Assembly (NCBI GenBank): GCA_017556705.1
Contig: JAFYMG010000005.1
Location: forward strand, 1 to 64,000
DNA length: 64,000 bases
Reading direction: 5' to 3'
From: Paludibacteraceae bacterium
GTDB taxonomy: Bacteria; Bacteroidota; Bacteroidia; Bacteroidales; Paludibacteraceae
Shown: one piece after another, positions 33,783 through 44,149 of the stretch
Numbering within the stretch: position 1 is the stretch's first letter
How the letters are laid out: each line of letters begins with the position of its first letter
Notes under the pieces: generated by a model
The model's database searches: none
The model's input: the letters and a program-made list of their open reading frames with translations, nothing else
Told to the model about the DNA's origin: nothing
Translations under genes and position numbers: made by a program

Positions 33783-36170
33783 ATGCTATTTGATATTATT
33801 CTACCACTGGCTATTGCGGATGTGTATACCTATCGGGTAGTGGACGCTCGCGAAGCGAGCTATGGGACGGCTGCGCCTATTGGGTATGGGACGGCTATGC
33901 CTATTGGAAATGGGACGGCGCAAGCGCCTATTGGCTGTCGGGTATTGGTACCTCTAGGCAAGAAGAGTATCATTGGTATCATCTACCGCAAGCATAAGGG
34001 GGAGTTGCCCGAGAATGTAAAGGTACGAGATGTGCTGCAAATAATTGATGACACACCTATCGTGACGGCAGAACAACTGAAGCTATGGGAATGGTTGTCA
34101 AGCTATTACATGTGTACCTTGGGTGAGGTGATGGCGGCTGCCCTACCCTCGGAAATCATCGATGATAACTACTCCGCAGCCACTACCCAATACATACAAC
34201 TAGCGCCCGCCTATCTGGCCAAAGAAGCGCAAGAGCAGTTGCTAGGTGCATTCCAACGCGCGAAGAAGCAAGAACAATTGGTGAGAGACTTTCTCCGATT
34301 GGCACAGAATTATCAGGTAGAGAGGCGTGTGCTACTGGAGCAAAGTGGCGTGAGCGGCGCAATCTTGCGGACATTGATTGATAAGGGGATATTTCTCGAA
34401 GAAGAGCGCCCAATCTCGCGTTTGCGCCAATATAGAGGCGAAACACAACTTCCTCATAACCTTGATAATCAGCAGAGTAGAGCGATTGCGGAGATTCGCA
34501 AGAGTTGGCAAGAGAAGAATGTAACTCTGTTGCATGGAGTGACCTCTAGCGGAAAGACAGAGGTATATATCCACCTGATTGAAGAAGTTCTGAAACAAGG
34601 CAAACAGGTATTGTATCTCGTGCCAGAGATTGCCTTGACCACCCAATTGACTGACCGACTACAGGCGGTGTTTGGAGATAAACTAGTAGTGTATCACTCG
34701 AAGTTTAGCAATGCAGAACGGGTGGAGATATATCATGCGTGCCACGGCACGCTGGATATTGGACGGCCAAAGGCCTATGGGGTAATGGGTAAAGGTGAAT
34801 GGACGCCCTCTGGGCTAATGGACGCTTCGCTAATGGGTAAAGGCGATGAGGCGAAAGGCAGGGTTATATTGGGCGCACGGTCGGCTATCTTCTTGCCATT
34901 CAATAATTTAGAGCTAATCATTGTGGACGAGGAACATGAACCAAGCTACAAGCAGCAAGATCCTGCGCCACGTTATCATGCTCGCTCCGCAGCCATTATG
35001 ATGGCACAATGGTACGGTGCGAAAGTACTATTGGGTACTGCCACTCCATCTATCGAGAGTTATCACAACGCATTGAGTGGAAAATATGGCCTAGTGGAGA
35101 TGACAGAGCGTTTTCAGGGATTGCAGTTGCCACATATCACGCTGATCGACCTACAACGCCAATACCACCGCAAAGAGATGTATGGGCATTTTGCTGATCC
35201 ATTGGTAGATAGAATACGCGAAGAACTGGCTAAGGGTAAGCAAGTGATATTATTCCAAAATCGCCGTGGATATGCGCCATTCCTGCAATGTCCAAGTTGC
35301 GGCGAAGTGCCTAAGTGCCCTAACTGCGATGTGAGTATGACCTACCACAAAGCCAATCACACCTTGGTATGCCACTGCTGTGGGCATAGCGCTACAGCCC
35401 CTAATCATTGCCCAAAATGCAACACAGAATACCGCACACAAGGATTTGGTACGGAGCGTTTGGAGGAGGAGATACACGGGCTATTCCCCGCGGCACGGGT
35501 GCTGCGTATGGACTTGGATTCAACGCGCAAGAAGGATGCTTACCAGACGATTATTGATCAATTTGCAAAGCACGAAGTGGACATCCTGATAGGCACACAA
35601 ATGGTGACCAAAGGATTGCATTTTAATGATGTGAGTTTGGTGGCAGTATTGCAAGCAGACTCCCTGTTGAATCAGCCTAATTTTAGGAGCTACGAGCAAG
35701 CGTTTCAGATGCTGGAGCAAGTGAGTGGCCGCGCAGGCAGAACAGGTAGTCAGGGCGAGGTGATGATACAGACTTTTGACCCAAAAAACAGTTTGTACCA
35801 ACACTTGATAGAGCATGATTATCAGGGACTTTTCGCAGAGCAGATAGCAGAAAGAAAGGCATTTGGTTTCCCACCCTATCATCGTATGATCATGCTAACA
35901 CTGAAGCACCGTGACATGCAGCGACTAACCACAGCTAGTGACCTGCTACAACAGCGATTGCAGCAAGTATTTGGGGCTCGCATTTCGGGAGTGATTATGC
36001 CAAGTATCGCCCGCACCCAAAACATGCATGTGCGTCAGATTCGCTTGACGATTGAGGCGAACGCGAATATCGCACGCGCCAAAGAGATGGTGCGTGAGCA
36101 AATCAAACTGGTGCTGCAACATGCAACATGTAAAGGAACTATCATTCAGCCAGATGTAGATCCGATGTAG
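33783..36170 (+). CDS. priA: Primosomal helicase PriA with two in-frame repeat insertions
   Basis: 795 residues. PriA restarts stalled replication forks and loads DnaB. Walker A GVTSSGKTEVY is near 252, DEEH near 380, the zinc-binding domain (CPSCGEVPKCPNCD through CHCC to CPKC) lies at about 501-545, and helicase motif VI is VSGRAGR. Residues about 20-54 (DAREASYGTAAPIG onward) interrupt the N-terminal 3'-DNA-end-binding domain between YTYRV and CRVLVPLGKK. Residues about 327-358 (RPKAYGVMGKGEW onward) interrupt the helicase core just before GARSAIFLPF. Both are hairpin-repeat DNA read in frame. All catalytic motifs remain. The stop is 2 bp from the stop of the convergent lipoprotein gene. 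Confidence 0.95.
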   Translation: MLFDIILPLAIADVYTYRVVDAREASYGTAAPIGYGTAMPIGNGTAQAPIGCRVLVPLGKKSIIGIIYRKHKGELPENVKVRDVLQIIDDTPIVTAEQLKLWEWLSSYYMCTLGEVMAAALPSEIIDDNYSAATTQYIQLAPAYLAKEAQEQLLGAFQRAKKQEQLVRDFLRLAQNYQVERRVLLEQSGVSGAILRTLIDKGIFLEEERPISRLRQYRGETQLPHNLDNQQSRAIAEIRKSWQEKNVTLLHGVTSSGKTEVYIHLIEEVLKQGKQVLYLVPEIALTTQLTDRLQAVFGDKLVVYHSKFSNAERVEIYHACHGTLDIGRPKAYGVMGKGEWTPSGLMDASLMGKGDEAKGRVILGARSAIFLPFNNLELIIVDEEHEPSYKQQDPAPRYHARSAAIMMAQWYGAKVLLGTATPSIESYHNALSGKYGLVEMTERFQGLQLPHITLIDLQRQYHRKEMYGHFADPLVDRIREELAKGKQVILFQNRRGYAPFLQCPSCGEVPKCPNCDVSMTYHKANHTLVCHCCGHSATAPNHCPKCNTEYRTQGFGTERLEEEIHGLFPAARVLRMDLDSTRKKDAYQTIIDQFAKHEVDILIGTQMVTKGLHFNDVSLVAVLQADSLLNQPNFRSYEQAFQMLEQVSGRAGRTGSQGEVMIQTFDPKNSLYQHLIEHDYQGLFAEQIAERKAFGFPPYHRMIMLTLKHRDMQRLTTASDLLQQRLQQVFGARISGVIMPSIARTQNMHVRQIRLTIEANANIARAKEMVREQIKLVLQHATCKGTIIQPDVDPM
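33842..33950 (+). repeat. Hairpin array H, in frame within priA (site 1)
   Basis: Four units: stems GCTCGC (loop GAA), GGC (TGC), GGC (TAT) and GGCGC (AA), each after GGACG and followed by CTATG or CTATTGG. Encoded peptide repeats the words YGTAAPIG / YGTAMPIG / NGTAQAPIG. Confidence 0.9.
34761..34858 (+). repeat. Hairpin array I, in frame within priA (site 2)
   Basis: Units GGACGGCCAAAGGCCTA (stem GGCC), GGACGCCCTCTGGGCTA (stem GCCC) and GGACGCTTCGCTA, joined by TGGGTAAAGG-type spacers, ending in an AAGGCGATGAGGCG tract like the one in the nitrilase gene. Confidence 0.9.
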
Positions 36171-36172
36171 GA

Positions 36173-37117
36173 TCACCAAGAGCCATCTAGGCCTTGAACA
36201 GGAGTCAGATATAGATTGGTGCTATCACCTTGCCATGTAAAGCGATAGATATTATAGATATTCCTTGGCAAGGGGAAGACTAGAGGAGCATCCAAAGCAG
36301 CCATACCCGTGTAATAAGTCACACCTTCTTGGAAATGAGTGGAAGAAGTGCCATCACCTACACCATCATTATTATGAGCATATATACCATATAAAATACG
36401 GTCATATTCTTCATAATACACATTCTTAAAGCGTGCAAAGAAATATTCTCCAGGTACACGCCATCCGCCTTCACGAATACTGATACTATCAATCGTCTCA
36501 CCAACCCAAGGAATCGTGGAAACGACTTCTCCAGTTGAGTCGACAGGATAAATATAATCCCAATAGCCACGTATACGATACTCAAATTGCAACGGGATTC
36601 TGCTCGTGCTATCGGTGGTGATAGTCTCTAGGAATAGTTTGCCTGCCGGTTTATTGGTGATAGGATCAACCACAAAAGCATATACCCAATACTCCGTATT
36701 TGGTTGGAGAAGGGTGAAGAAATGGGTGATATCACCGTACTGCAACGAGTGAGATGAGAAATCAGCCACGAATGGTATATGCTGCTGCAGCTGCTTATTA
36801 CGCCAATATAAGTAATCTACATATGCACTATCCAACGATAATAGCATAAAGGTTTTGGCTATTTTTTGTGGATCAATTCCCTCTTGCGTAGGTTGGATAC
36901 TGATTAGATAAAAGGCCTCTTTATTGGTAGAGAAACTAACTTGCGCAAAACCTGCTGAAACCTGCTCTATATCAATTGTAATTTGCACATCTTCAGTATG
37001 TGCAGCCACTTCAGGATTACACGCAGCAAAGCTAATGAGCCACACACCTATACACATAGCAAAAATACTATGACCCACGTGATTGCTGATCCATGTCACA
37101 ACCGAGCTATATCTCAT
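36173..37117 (-). CDS. Hypothetical lipoprotein (314 aa)
   Basis: No family recognised. I start at the ATG at 37117, one base after the TAA of the preceding gene, giving MRYSSVV and a signal segment ending LISFAAC; this Cys (residue 33) is probably lipidated. In-frame ATGs at 37156, 37153 and 37138 would overlap the upstream gene. About residues 40-150 look like a fibronectin type III-like sandwich (VSFSTNKEAF, LQPNTEYWVYAFVVD). The C-terminal half is rich in Tyr and Trp (YRIRGYWDYIYPVDS) with a beta-rich look. It shares a transcription unit with the alpha/beta hydrolase lipoprotein and the barrel-like protein, so a joint surface function is likely. Confidence 0.7.
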   Translation of the reverse strand: MRYSSVVTWISNHVGHSIFAMCIGVWLISFAACNPEVAAHTEDVQITIDIEQVSAGFAQVSFSTNKEAFYLISIQPTQEGIDPQKIAKTFMLLSLDSAYVDYLYWRNKQLQQHIPFVADFSSHSLQYGDITHFFTLLQPNTEYWVYAFVVDPITNKPAGKLFLETITTDSTSRIPLQFEYRIRGYWDYIYPVDSTGEVVSTIPWVGETIDSISIREGGWRVPGEYFFARFKNVYYEEYDRILYGIYAHNNDGVGDGTSSTHFQEGVTYYTGMAALDAPLVFPLPRNIYNIYRFTWQGDSTNLYLTPVQGLDGSW

Positions 37118-37118
37118 A

Positions 37119-38435
37119 TTAGAAGTTGAAATTGCCATTTTCTTCTGCTTCATCATTTTTCAACAAAGTTTGTACAGTATAAATAAATCGAACACAACCT
37201 AACTGGTGGTTGCCGTAGTGACCAAAACTATATTGGATATTCGCATTTTTCCACTTACTTTTGGCACGCATCGCATTCTCAAATGGCACCACATCATCAT
37301 CCATCGAGTGAAACATGAATACAGGAGCTGTTGGAGTCCACGAATAAGTAAGGATAGAATTCTCAGTCATGGCTTTGTAAAGCTCCGAAACCTCTTTGCT
37401 AGTGCGATCCATACCTACAGGGGTAAGCAGATCGCTTGTCACTTTGGTACCAATCAGTGCATTGATTTGATCGGCTGTATAAAACTTGCTATTTACCCAT
37501 TCATCCAAATTCTCATAGATATTGCTTGCCATCATGGTGCTCATATCGAGATCAAGTTTATTACCCACGACCATTCCTTGCATCATAATAGGCACTGCAC
37601 ATGGGTATGAAGTCCAATTGGTTTCTACAAACTGATCGTAGGTATATTTAATATCATATGGACCACCGCCTGCAAACACACGGCGAATCTTAATGGGTTG
37701 GTCATGATGTTCTATCTCATGCTGAACCGCCATCGTGGTAGCACCACCTTGCGAATAACCCATCAGGTATATGTCATCATGTTCGGGTGAACAACCTGCT
37801 TTTTCCAAAAATGGCACCACGGCATAGTACATATCTAGTACATTGCGCGCTGTGATTTCCATCACCAAATAGGGGTGCACTTTATCAGCCGTAACACCAT
37901 ATCCTATGTAATCGGGAATAATCAGCGCATAACCTAACTTCACCAACAATCCTTCTAATGAAAAAATATTGCTTGGAGCTTCCTGATTGCTAGCAATAGT
38001 ATAGTGTGACACCAATATGTATCGTTTGATAGGTCCTTTGGCAGGTAGGATCACTTTTCCAGACAAGAAGATTGGGTCATTATTGATATCCACTGACTTA
38101 TACACACCACTCAGCTCTACAGCAGCAGATGCCTTGCTAAAGTCCAACAGCTCTTGCATGACGCCCGCTACGGATGTGGAAGTGGCCCGTTGGGCAGGTC
38201 TTATCCCGTCCACATTCGCTTGGGGTGTGGATGTAGTATCGATTACACCGAATAGATTCAGCCACTCAGGATCGTTGCACAAGTCTTGTAAATTGGTGGT
38301 CTTTTGGGCTGTTACACGAAAAGTGGTATTCTCCGCCATACTCAAATCAGCAAAGTCAACATATTTCACTTCACCTTTATAACATCCTGTCAGAAGCAAA
38401 AATAACAACTGTACAATAATAATATTACGCTTCAT
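37119..38435 (-). CDS. Lipoprotein alpha/beta hydrolase (lipase/esterase-like)
   Basis: 438 residues. Signal peptide with lipobox LLLTGC, so Cys18 is probably the lipidated residue. The alpha/beta hydrolase core begins near 145 (RYILVSHYTIASNQEAP), with the nucleophile elbow GYSQGG near 223-228, acidic residue probably in FMFHSMDDDVVPFE and catalytic His in FGHYGNHQLG. Domain order resembles secretory lipases and S9-like esterases that hydrolyse short to medium acyl esters; the substrate cannot be called. Middle gene of a three-gene operon. Confidence 0.8.
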   Translation of the reverse strand: MKRNIIIVQLLFLLLTGCYKGEVKYVDFADLSMAENTTFRVTAQKTTNLQDLCNDPEWLNLFGVIDTTSTPQANVDGIRPAQRATSTSVAGVMQELLDFSKASAAVELSGVYKSVDINNDPIFLSGKVILPAKGPIKRYILVSHYTIASNQEAPSNIFSLEGLLVKLGYALIIPDYIGYGVTADKVHPYLVMEITARNVLDMYYAVVPFLEKAGCSPEHDDIYLMGYSQGGATTMAVQHEIEHHDQPIKIRRVFAGGGPYDIKYTYDQFVETNWTSYPCAVPIMMQGMVVGNKLDLDMSTMMASNIYENLDEWVNSKFYTADQINALIGTKVTSDLLTPVGMDRTSKEVSELYKAMTENSILTYSWTPTAPVFMFHSMDDDVVPFENAMRAKSKWKNANIQYSFGHYGNHQLGCVRFIYTVQTLLKNDEAEENGNFNF

Positions 38436-38451
38436 ATTCTCTCTATATTAT

Positions 38452-39207
38452 CTAAAACCTACAACCTACCGATAGAGTAAACATACGTGATCCAGCTAGA
38501 TATACTTCGTGCTTATTCATTAGTGAATACAATCCGCCAAACTCGACTGCTCCGAACCACTTTTCATTACCCACACTCATTCCAAGAACAGTGAGATTCA
38601 GCGCAGGAGCCAGCACCTTCTTACGACCGCGGTAATCTATTTCGGAGCCAGTATTAATATTCAAGCCAGCACCCAAACCCGAATATAGCAACACATATTT
38701 GGAATGCATGTATGTGAATCGAGCAGTGGCCATGATGGCTATGTTGTGGAAATTACAATTTTTCTCTCGCTTAACTTCTTCGCCTGTTCCCTTGCGCTGC
38801 ACCTTATCCCATACAACGCCGCTATAATCTATCATTGCTCCGACATTAACCCAATAGCGAATACGATATTGATATTCCGCGAACCAATGTTGCGTATAAC
38901 GATATCTTTCTTCGTATTGTCCCTTATAGGATTCTGGATAAATTGTAGGGTGAGGTTGGTTATACCATACCAATGTTTCAAATAATTGATCTCCCCATCC
39001 AATGCGAACCTCATGTGGATTCTCTTTACAAATACGACGCTCATCTCGTATAGAATCGCGGTAGTCGCGAATATCTTGACGCACGGAATGACGAAACTCA
39101 CGAAGAGCCGTATTCATTGAATCAATAGCCACACGTGGCTGCTGCGCTATAGCAAATAGCGAAGGAAGAAGCAAACAAACAGATAGGATTAGTCGATGGA
39201 ATCGCAT
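38452..39207 (-). CDS. Probable outer-membrane beta-barrel protein
   Basis: 251 residues with a signal peptide (MRFHRLILSVCLLLPSLFAI, cleaved near AQQ). After a charged helix (about 28-60, rich in Arg/Asp) alternating hydrophobic/aromatic strands follow: YRIRYWVNVGAMIDYSG, YVLLYSGLGAGLNINTG, WFGAVEFGGLYSLM, ending MFTLSVGCRF. A terminal Phe on an aromatic-rich last strand is typical of proteins inserted by the BAM complex. Family not assigned. First gene of the operon with the two lipoproteins; no consensus promoter seen in the 40 bp upstream. Confidence 0.7.
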   Translation of the reverse strand: MRFHRLILSVCLLLPSLFAIAQQPRVAIDSMNTALREFRHSVRQDIRDYRDSIRDERRICKENPHEVRIGWGDQLFETLVWYNQPHPTIYPESYKGQYEERYRYTQHWFAEYQYRIRYWVNVGAMIDYSGVVWDKVQRKGTGEEVKREKNCNFHNIAIMATARFTYMHSKYVLLYSGLGAGLNINTGSEIDYRGRKKVLAPALNLTVLGMSVGNEKWFGAVEFGGLYSLMNKHEVYLAGSRMFTLSVGCRF

Positions 39208-39252
39208 ATTACAATTTTAATTATAAATCATTTGGGCATCTACAAAAACAAA

Positions 39253-39278
39253 GACGACCGCATAATTATGCGATCGTC
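39253..39278 (-). terminator. Terminator of the 117-aa secreted protein gene
   Basis: GACGA pairs with TCGTC around the 14-bp perfect palindrome CGCATAATTATGCG. Located 17 bp after the stop codon at 39295, with a T-rich tract following on the minus strand. Confidence 0.75.
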
Positions 39279-39294
39279 AATCCTATAGAGCGCA

Positions 39295-39648
39295 CTATTT
39301 TCGCTTTCTAATGGCTTCACGAGATGTCTTATATGCTTCTGTCTTACGTGCCCCCAATGTAGGAAGAGTACCTTTCTCATAAGGCTCCGGCTTGCTTACT
39401 GTAGCGGATTTCGCATCTAGCGGAGTTCCCCAAGCATCATAATAGTACACCTGAACATTGACTTTTTCACCGGTCTTACCATCTTTCAAATAAACATATA
39501 CCTTTACGCAATCTCCTTTATCCGATTGTGTGTTACTCAATTCGACATAAGTGCTCCTACCTTTTGTTACCGAACGATTCCTACCTCCCGCCAAGCTCAC
39601 AGTGGCAATCATTGCCAACAATACAACTAATAATAACACTCTTTTCAT
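39295..39648 (-). CDS. Small secreted protein of unknown function (117 aa)
   Basis: Signal peptide MKRVLLLVVLLAMIATVSLA with cleavage near LAGG. The mature part is about 97 residues, basic, with beta-strand character (VKVYVYLKDGKTGE, VNVQVYYYDAWGTP) and a Lys/Arg-rich tail ending EAIRKRK. No family recognised. It is a stand-alone transcription unit with promoter and terminator, between rpoC and the lipoprotein operon. Confidence 0.65.
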   Translation of the reverse strand: MKRVLLLVVLLAMIATVSLAGGRNRSVTKGRSTYVELSNTQSDKGDCVKVYVYLKDGKTGEKVNVQVYYYDAWGTPLDAKSATVSKPEPYEKGTLPTLGARKTEAYKTSREAIRKRK

Positions 39649-39716
39649 ATCTCTTCACCTATGCCTTTAGGATTTATTTGTGCATCTGGCTCGCAACAAC
39701 ACGTATAAATAGGCTG

Positions 39717-39748
39717 CAAAGGTACAATATTTTTTTGAATTGTGCAAC
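39717..39748 (-). promoter_or_regulatory. Promoter of the 117-aa protein gene
   Basis: Minus strand GTTG (39748-39745), 20-bp spacer, TACCTTTG (39724-39717) followed by C. One mismatch in the -33 element. Confidence 0.65.
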
Positions 39749-39788
39749 ACTCCATATATTTTTTTTGTAAAAAACAACAGCTCAAAAA

Positions 39789-39822
39789 AAACACCTCCCT
39801 ACCATATGGCAGAGAGGTGTTT
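39789..39822 (-). terminator. rpoBC operon terminator
   Basis: AAACACCTC (39789-39797) pairs with GAGGTGTTT (39814-39822); the loop contains CATATG. A T-run follows on the minus strand. Located 20 bp after the rpoC stop. Confidence 0.85.
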
Positions 39823-39841
39823 GATATTAAAAACCTACGAA

Positions 39842-42800
39842 TTAAAATTCATTAAGCTTCTCTTGATGGAGCTGTGCTTCAGCCGCAGCTGCTGCACGTG
39901 CTGCTTGGATAGCAGCGTACTCCTCAGCATTGTGCACGCTGATGTGTTGGAAGTCACGAAGACCAGTACCTGCAGGAATCAAGTTACCGCAGATAACGTT
40001 CTCCTTCATACCATCGAGGTAGTCTACCTTGCCTTGGATAGCAGCTTCATTGAGCACCTTGGTGGTCTCTTGGAAGGAAGCAGCAGACATGAAGGACTTG
40101 GTAGCAAGCGCAGCACGGGTGATACCTTGGAGCACTTGGCTTGCGGTAGCACACATTGCATCACGAGCAACCACAAGCTTCTTGTCCTTACGACGGAGGC
40201 TTGAATTTTCATCATGGAGACGACGTGAGGTAACGATTTGACCTGCTTTCAAGGTTTCGCTATCACCAGCATCAGTAACCACTTTCTTGCCCCAGATACG
40301 GTCGTTCTCCTCAAGGAAGTCGATCTTATCCACGATTTGCTTCTCGAGGTAGCGAGTATCACCACCATCTTGAATCTCTACCTTACGCATCATTTGGCGA
40401 ACGATGATCTCAAAGTGCTTATCGTTGATCTCCACACCTTGCATACGGTAAACAGATTGTGCCTCGTTGACGATATAGTCTTGCACCGCAGTAGGACCTT
40501 GGATTGCGAGGATATCGTCTGGAGTGATAGCACCATCCGAGAGAGCTACACCAGCGCGAACATAGTCGCCCTCTTGTACGAGGATTTGCTTACCAAGTGG
40601 CACGAGGTAAGACTTCACCTCACCCAACTTGCTGGTGATAGTAAGCTCACGGTTACCACGTTTGATACGTCCGAAGGTTACCTCACCATCGATCTCGGCA
40701 ACGATAGCAGGGTTAGATGGGTTACGTGCCTCGAAGAGCTCGGTAACACGTGGAAGACCACCGGTGATATCGCCTGCAGTACCGAACGAACGAGTTTGTG
40801 TGAAGAGTGAATCACCGACCTTAACCTCAGCACCATCCTCGTGAACGAGCAATGCCTTCACTGGGAGGTTGTAGGTACGCAAGATATTGCCCTCAGCATC
40901 CACGATGTGAGCAGATGGCATCTTGGTCTTGTCTTTGGTCTCGGTGATAGTCACCTCTTTCTTACCTGTTTGGTCATCGATCTCGGTCTTAGCCGTAACG
41001 TTCTCAATAACGTCTTCGTATTGGAGGCGACCTGCTTGCTCGATAATCAATGCTGCCTTATACGGATCCCATTCGCAAACCTTAGTACCCTTCTCGTAAG
41101 ACTCACCTGGAGTAACAAAGAGCTTAGAAGCGTAAGGAATATTGAAAGTAGTCAATACAACGCCAGTGTTCTCCTCTACGAGACGCATCTCGTTAAGACG
41201 GCTCACTACTACTACCTCACCAGCTTCGGTGGTGATAGTGCGAAGTTCGTCAATCTCGATACGACCGTTAGCAGGAATAGCGTAGGTGTTTTGAGTAGCT
41301 GCGTTACCAGCAACACCACCAGAGTGGAAGGTACGAAGTGTAAGCTGTGTACCTGGCTCACCAATAGCTTGCGCTGCAATCACGCCGACAGCTTCACCCT
41401 TTTGAACCATCTTACGGGTAGCGAGGTTGCGACCGTAGCATTTCGCGCAGACACCATGTTTAGCCTCGCAAGTGAGTACGGAACGAATCTCAACTGCCTC
41501 AATACCAGCAGCTTCGATAGCCTCGCATGCTGCCTCACGAATCTCCTCGCCAGAAGCAACGATAAGGTTACCCTCGAGGTCGTAGATATCGTGAACGCTG
41601 ACACGACCCAAGATACGTTGGGTAAGTGTAGCTACAACCACGTCGTTTTGTTTCACCGCACGAGCAGTCAAACCACGCAATGTACCGCAGTCTTCCTCGT
41701 TGATGATCACGTCGTGAGAAACGTCAACAAGACGACGAGTCAAGTAACCAGCATCGGCAGTCTTCAACGCGGTATCGGCAAGACCCTTACGCGCACCGTG
41801 GGTAGAGATAAAGTACTCAAGCACGCTCAAACCTTCCTTAAAGTTAGAAAGAATTGGGTTCTCAATAGTTTGACGGCTATCGGTAACACCGGCCTTTTGA
41901 GGTTTAGCCATCAGACCACGCATACCAGCGAGCTGCTTGATCTGTTGTTGTGAACCACGGGCACCAGAATCCATCATCATGTATACAGAGTTGAAGCCTT
42001 GGTCAGCCTCTTTCATGTGTTGCATGAGGACTTTAGTTACTTGTGCATCGACCTCACCCCAAGCAGCAACGACCTTGTTGTAACGCTCGTTGTCGGTCAT
42101 GAGACCTTCCATATAAAGCTCTGTAACCTCTTCTACAGTTGCGTTACCCTTAGCCACGAACTCGTTCTTCTCCTCTGGAATAAGGATATCGTTGAGGTTG
42201 AAGCTAAGACCACCCTTGAACGCCATCTTATAACCGAGGTCCTTGATATTGTCCAAGAAGAGGGCAGTACGAGCTACACCACAAGTCTTGATAACGTCAG
42301 TAATGATATTCTTAACCGCTTTCTTACCCAATGTAACGTTTTGATAACCAACCTCTTCTGGCACGAAGTGATTAACGAGCACACGACCAGGAGTGGTTTC
42401 AACCAACGAAGTGGTGTTGGTGCGCTTGTCAAGGATACGAACCTTCACATTCGCGTGGATATCTACCTTGCCCTCGTTGAGCGCGATCTCGCACTCCTCA
42501 GCAGAATAGAATGTCAGGCCTTCACCCTTCACGCCAGTACGTGGTTTGGTGATGTAGTAAAGACCGAGAATCATATCCTGAGAAGGAACGGTAATTGGGT
42601 TACCGTTAGCAGGGTCAAGGATGTTGTGCGAACCGAGCATGAGGAGTTGTGCCTCGAGGATAGCCTCATTAGAAAGTGGCAAGTGCACAGCCATTTGGTC
42701 ACCGTCGAAGTCGGCGTTAAAGCCGGCACAAGCGAGTGGGTGCAATTGGATAGCCTTACCCTCGATCATACGTGGTTGGAATGCCAAGATACCATGACGG

Positions 42801-44137
42801 TGCAAGGTAGGAGCACGGTTGAGGAGCACTGGGTGGCCCTTCATTACGTTTTCGAGGATATCGAATACGACTGGCTCTTTGCGGTCGATGATCTTCTTAG
42901 CAGACTTAACAGTCTTCACGATGCCACGCTCGATGAGCTTACGGATAATAAATGGTTTGTAGAGCTCAGCAGCCATATCTTTTGGCAGACCGCACTCGTG
43001 CATCTTCAACTCTGGACCAACAACGATAACCGAACGTGCAGAGTAGTCCACACGCTTACCGAGCAAGTTTTGACGGAAACGACCTTGCTTACCCTTGAGT
43101 GAGTCAGAGAGAGACTTTAAAGGACGGTTCGCATCAGACTTGATAGCGGTAGTTTTCTTGCTGTTATCGAAGAGTGAATCCACAGCCTCTTGGAGCATAC
43201 GTTTCTCGTTGCGCAAAATCACATCTGGAGCCTTGATCTCTACGAGGCGTTTCAGACGGTTGTTACGAATGATCACGCGACGATAGAGGTCGTTGAGGTC
43301 AGAAGTTGCGAAACGACCACCATCTAGTGGTACGAGAGGACGAAGCTCTGGAGGAGTAACAGGGATGACACGCAAGATCATCCACTCAGGACGGTTCTTG
43401 CCCTTGCTTGCGCGGAAGTTCTCTACTACTTGCAAGCGCTTGAGGGCCTCAGCCTTGCGTTGCATAGAAGAGTCGCTGTTAGCACGGTCACGAAGCTCAA
43501 AGCTGAGTGCATCCAAATCGAGTTTCATCAAGAGCTCTTCGATAGCCTCAGCACCCATCTTAGCGATGAACTTGTCAGGATCGGTGTCGTCAAGGAGTTG
43601 GTTGTCTTGTGGAAGACGACCAAGGAGCTCCATGTATTGATCCTCGTCGAGGAGCATCTTGTTCTCTACGATCTCATCGTCAATCTCTTGACCAGCAAGC
43701 ACACCCGCTTGGAGAACGATGTACTTCTCGTAGTAAACAACAGAGTCAAGTTTCTTGGTTGGTACTCCGAGCAACGCAGCCATCTTAGATGGCAACGAAC
43801 GGAGGTACCAGATATGTGTTACAGGAACCACCAACTTGATGTGTCCCATACGCTCACGGCGTACTTTCTTCTCGGTTACCTCTACACCGCAACGCTCGCA
43901 GACAATACCTTTGTAACGAATACGTTTGTACTTACCGCAATGGCACTCATAATCCTTGGTAGGACCGAAGATGCGCTCGCAGAACAAACCATCGCGCTCA
44001 GGCTTGTAGGTACGATAGTTGATGGTCTCAGGTTTGAGAATCTCTCCCGAGCTAAGGCGCATGATCTCATCTGGAGAAGCGAGTCCGATAGAGATGCGGG
44101 AGAAACCGTTTTTCTTATTATCTTGTTTAAAAGCCAT
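39842..44137 (-). CDS. rpoC: RNA polymerase subunit beta'
   Basis: 1431 residues. The active-site loop [16 protein letters not shown] binds the catalytic magnesium. The N-terminal zinc site is CHCGKY plus CERCG near residues 67-88; the second zinc site is CGTLRG with [13 protein letters not shown] in the second half. It follows rpoB by 12 bp in the same operon and ends before a good terminator. Length fits Bacteroidota RpoC. No repeat insertion in this gene or anywhere in the polymerase/ribosomal block. Confidence 0.99.
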   Translation of the reverse strand: MAFKQDNKKNGFSRISIGLASPDEIMRLSSGEILKPETINYRTYKPERDGLFCERIFGPTKDYECHCGKYKRIRYKGIVCERCGVEVTEKKVRRERMGHIKLVVPVTHIWYLRSLPSKMAALLGVPTKKLDSVVYYEKYIVLQAGVLAGQEIDDEIVENKMLLDEDQYMELLGRLPQDNQLLDDTDPDKFIAKMGAEAIEELLMKLDLDALSFELRDRANSDSSMQRKAEALKRLQVVENFRASKGKNRPEWMILRVIPVTPPELRPLVPLDGGRFATSDLNDLYRRVIIRNNRLKRLVEIKAPDVILRNEKRMLQEAVDSLFDNSKKTTAIKSDANRPLKSLSDSLKGKQGRFRQNLLGKRVDYSARSVIVVGPELKMHECGLPKDMAAELYKPFIIRKLIERGIVKTVKSAKKIIDRKEPVVFDILENVMKGHPVLLNRAPTLHRHGILAFQPRMIEGKAIQLHPLACAGFNADFDGDQMAVHLPLSNEAILEAQLLMLGSHNILDPANGNPITVPSQDMILGLYYITKPRTGVKGEGLTFYSAEECEIALNEGKVDIHANVKVRILDKRTNTTSLVETTPGRVLVNHFVPEEVGYQNVTLGKKAVKNIITDVIKTCGVARTALFLDNIKDLGYKMAFKGGLSFNLNDILIPEEKNEFVAKGNATVEEVTELYMEGLMTDNERYNKVVAAWGEVDAQVTKVLMQHMKEADQGFNSVYMMMDSGARGSQQQIKQLAGMRGLMAKPQKAGVTDSRQTIENPILSNFKEGLSVLEYFISTHGARKGLADTALKTADAGYLTRRLVDVSHDVIINEEDCGTLRGLTARAVKQNDVVVATLTQRILGRVSVHDIYDLEGNLIVASGEEIREAACEAIEAAGIEAVEIRSVLTCEAKHGVCAKCYGRNLATRKMVQKGEAVGVIAAQAIGEPGTQLTLRTFHSGGVAGNAATQNTYAIPANGRIEIDELRTITTEAGEVVVVSRLNEMRLVEENTGVVLTTFNIPYASKLFVTPGESYEKGTKVCEWDPYKAALIIEQAGRLQYEDVIENVTAKTEIDDQTGKKEVTITETKDKTKMPSAHIVDAEGNILRTYNLPVKALLVHEDGAEVKVGDSLFTQTRSFGTAGDITGGLPRVTELFEARNPSNPAIVAEIDGEVTFGRIKRGNRELTITSKLGEVKSYLVPLGKQILVQEGDYVRAGVALSDGAITPDDILAIQGPTAVQDYIVNEAQSVYRMQGVEINDKHFEIIVRQMMRKVEIQDGGDTRYLEKQIVDKIDFLEENDRIWGKKVVTDAGDSETLKAGQIVTSRRLHDENSSLRRKDKKLVVARDAMCATASQVLQGITRAALATKSFMSAASFQETTKVLNEAAIQGKVDYLDGMKENVICGNLIPAGTGLRDFQHISVHNAEEYAAIQAARAAAAAEAQLHQEKLNEF

Positions 44138-44149
44138 AATTCTTGAATT

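Noticed and set aside
40841..44146. Long plus-strand open frames opposite rpoC
   Set aside because: Antisense shadows of rpoC, caused by its codon bias; no homologous motifs.
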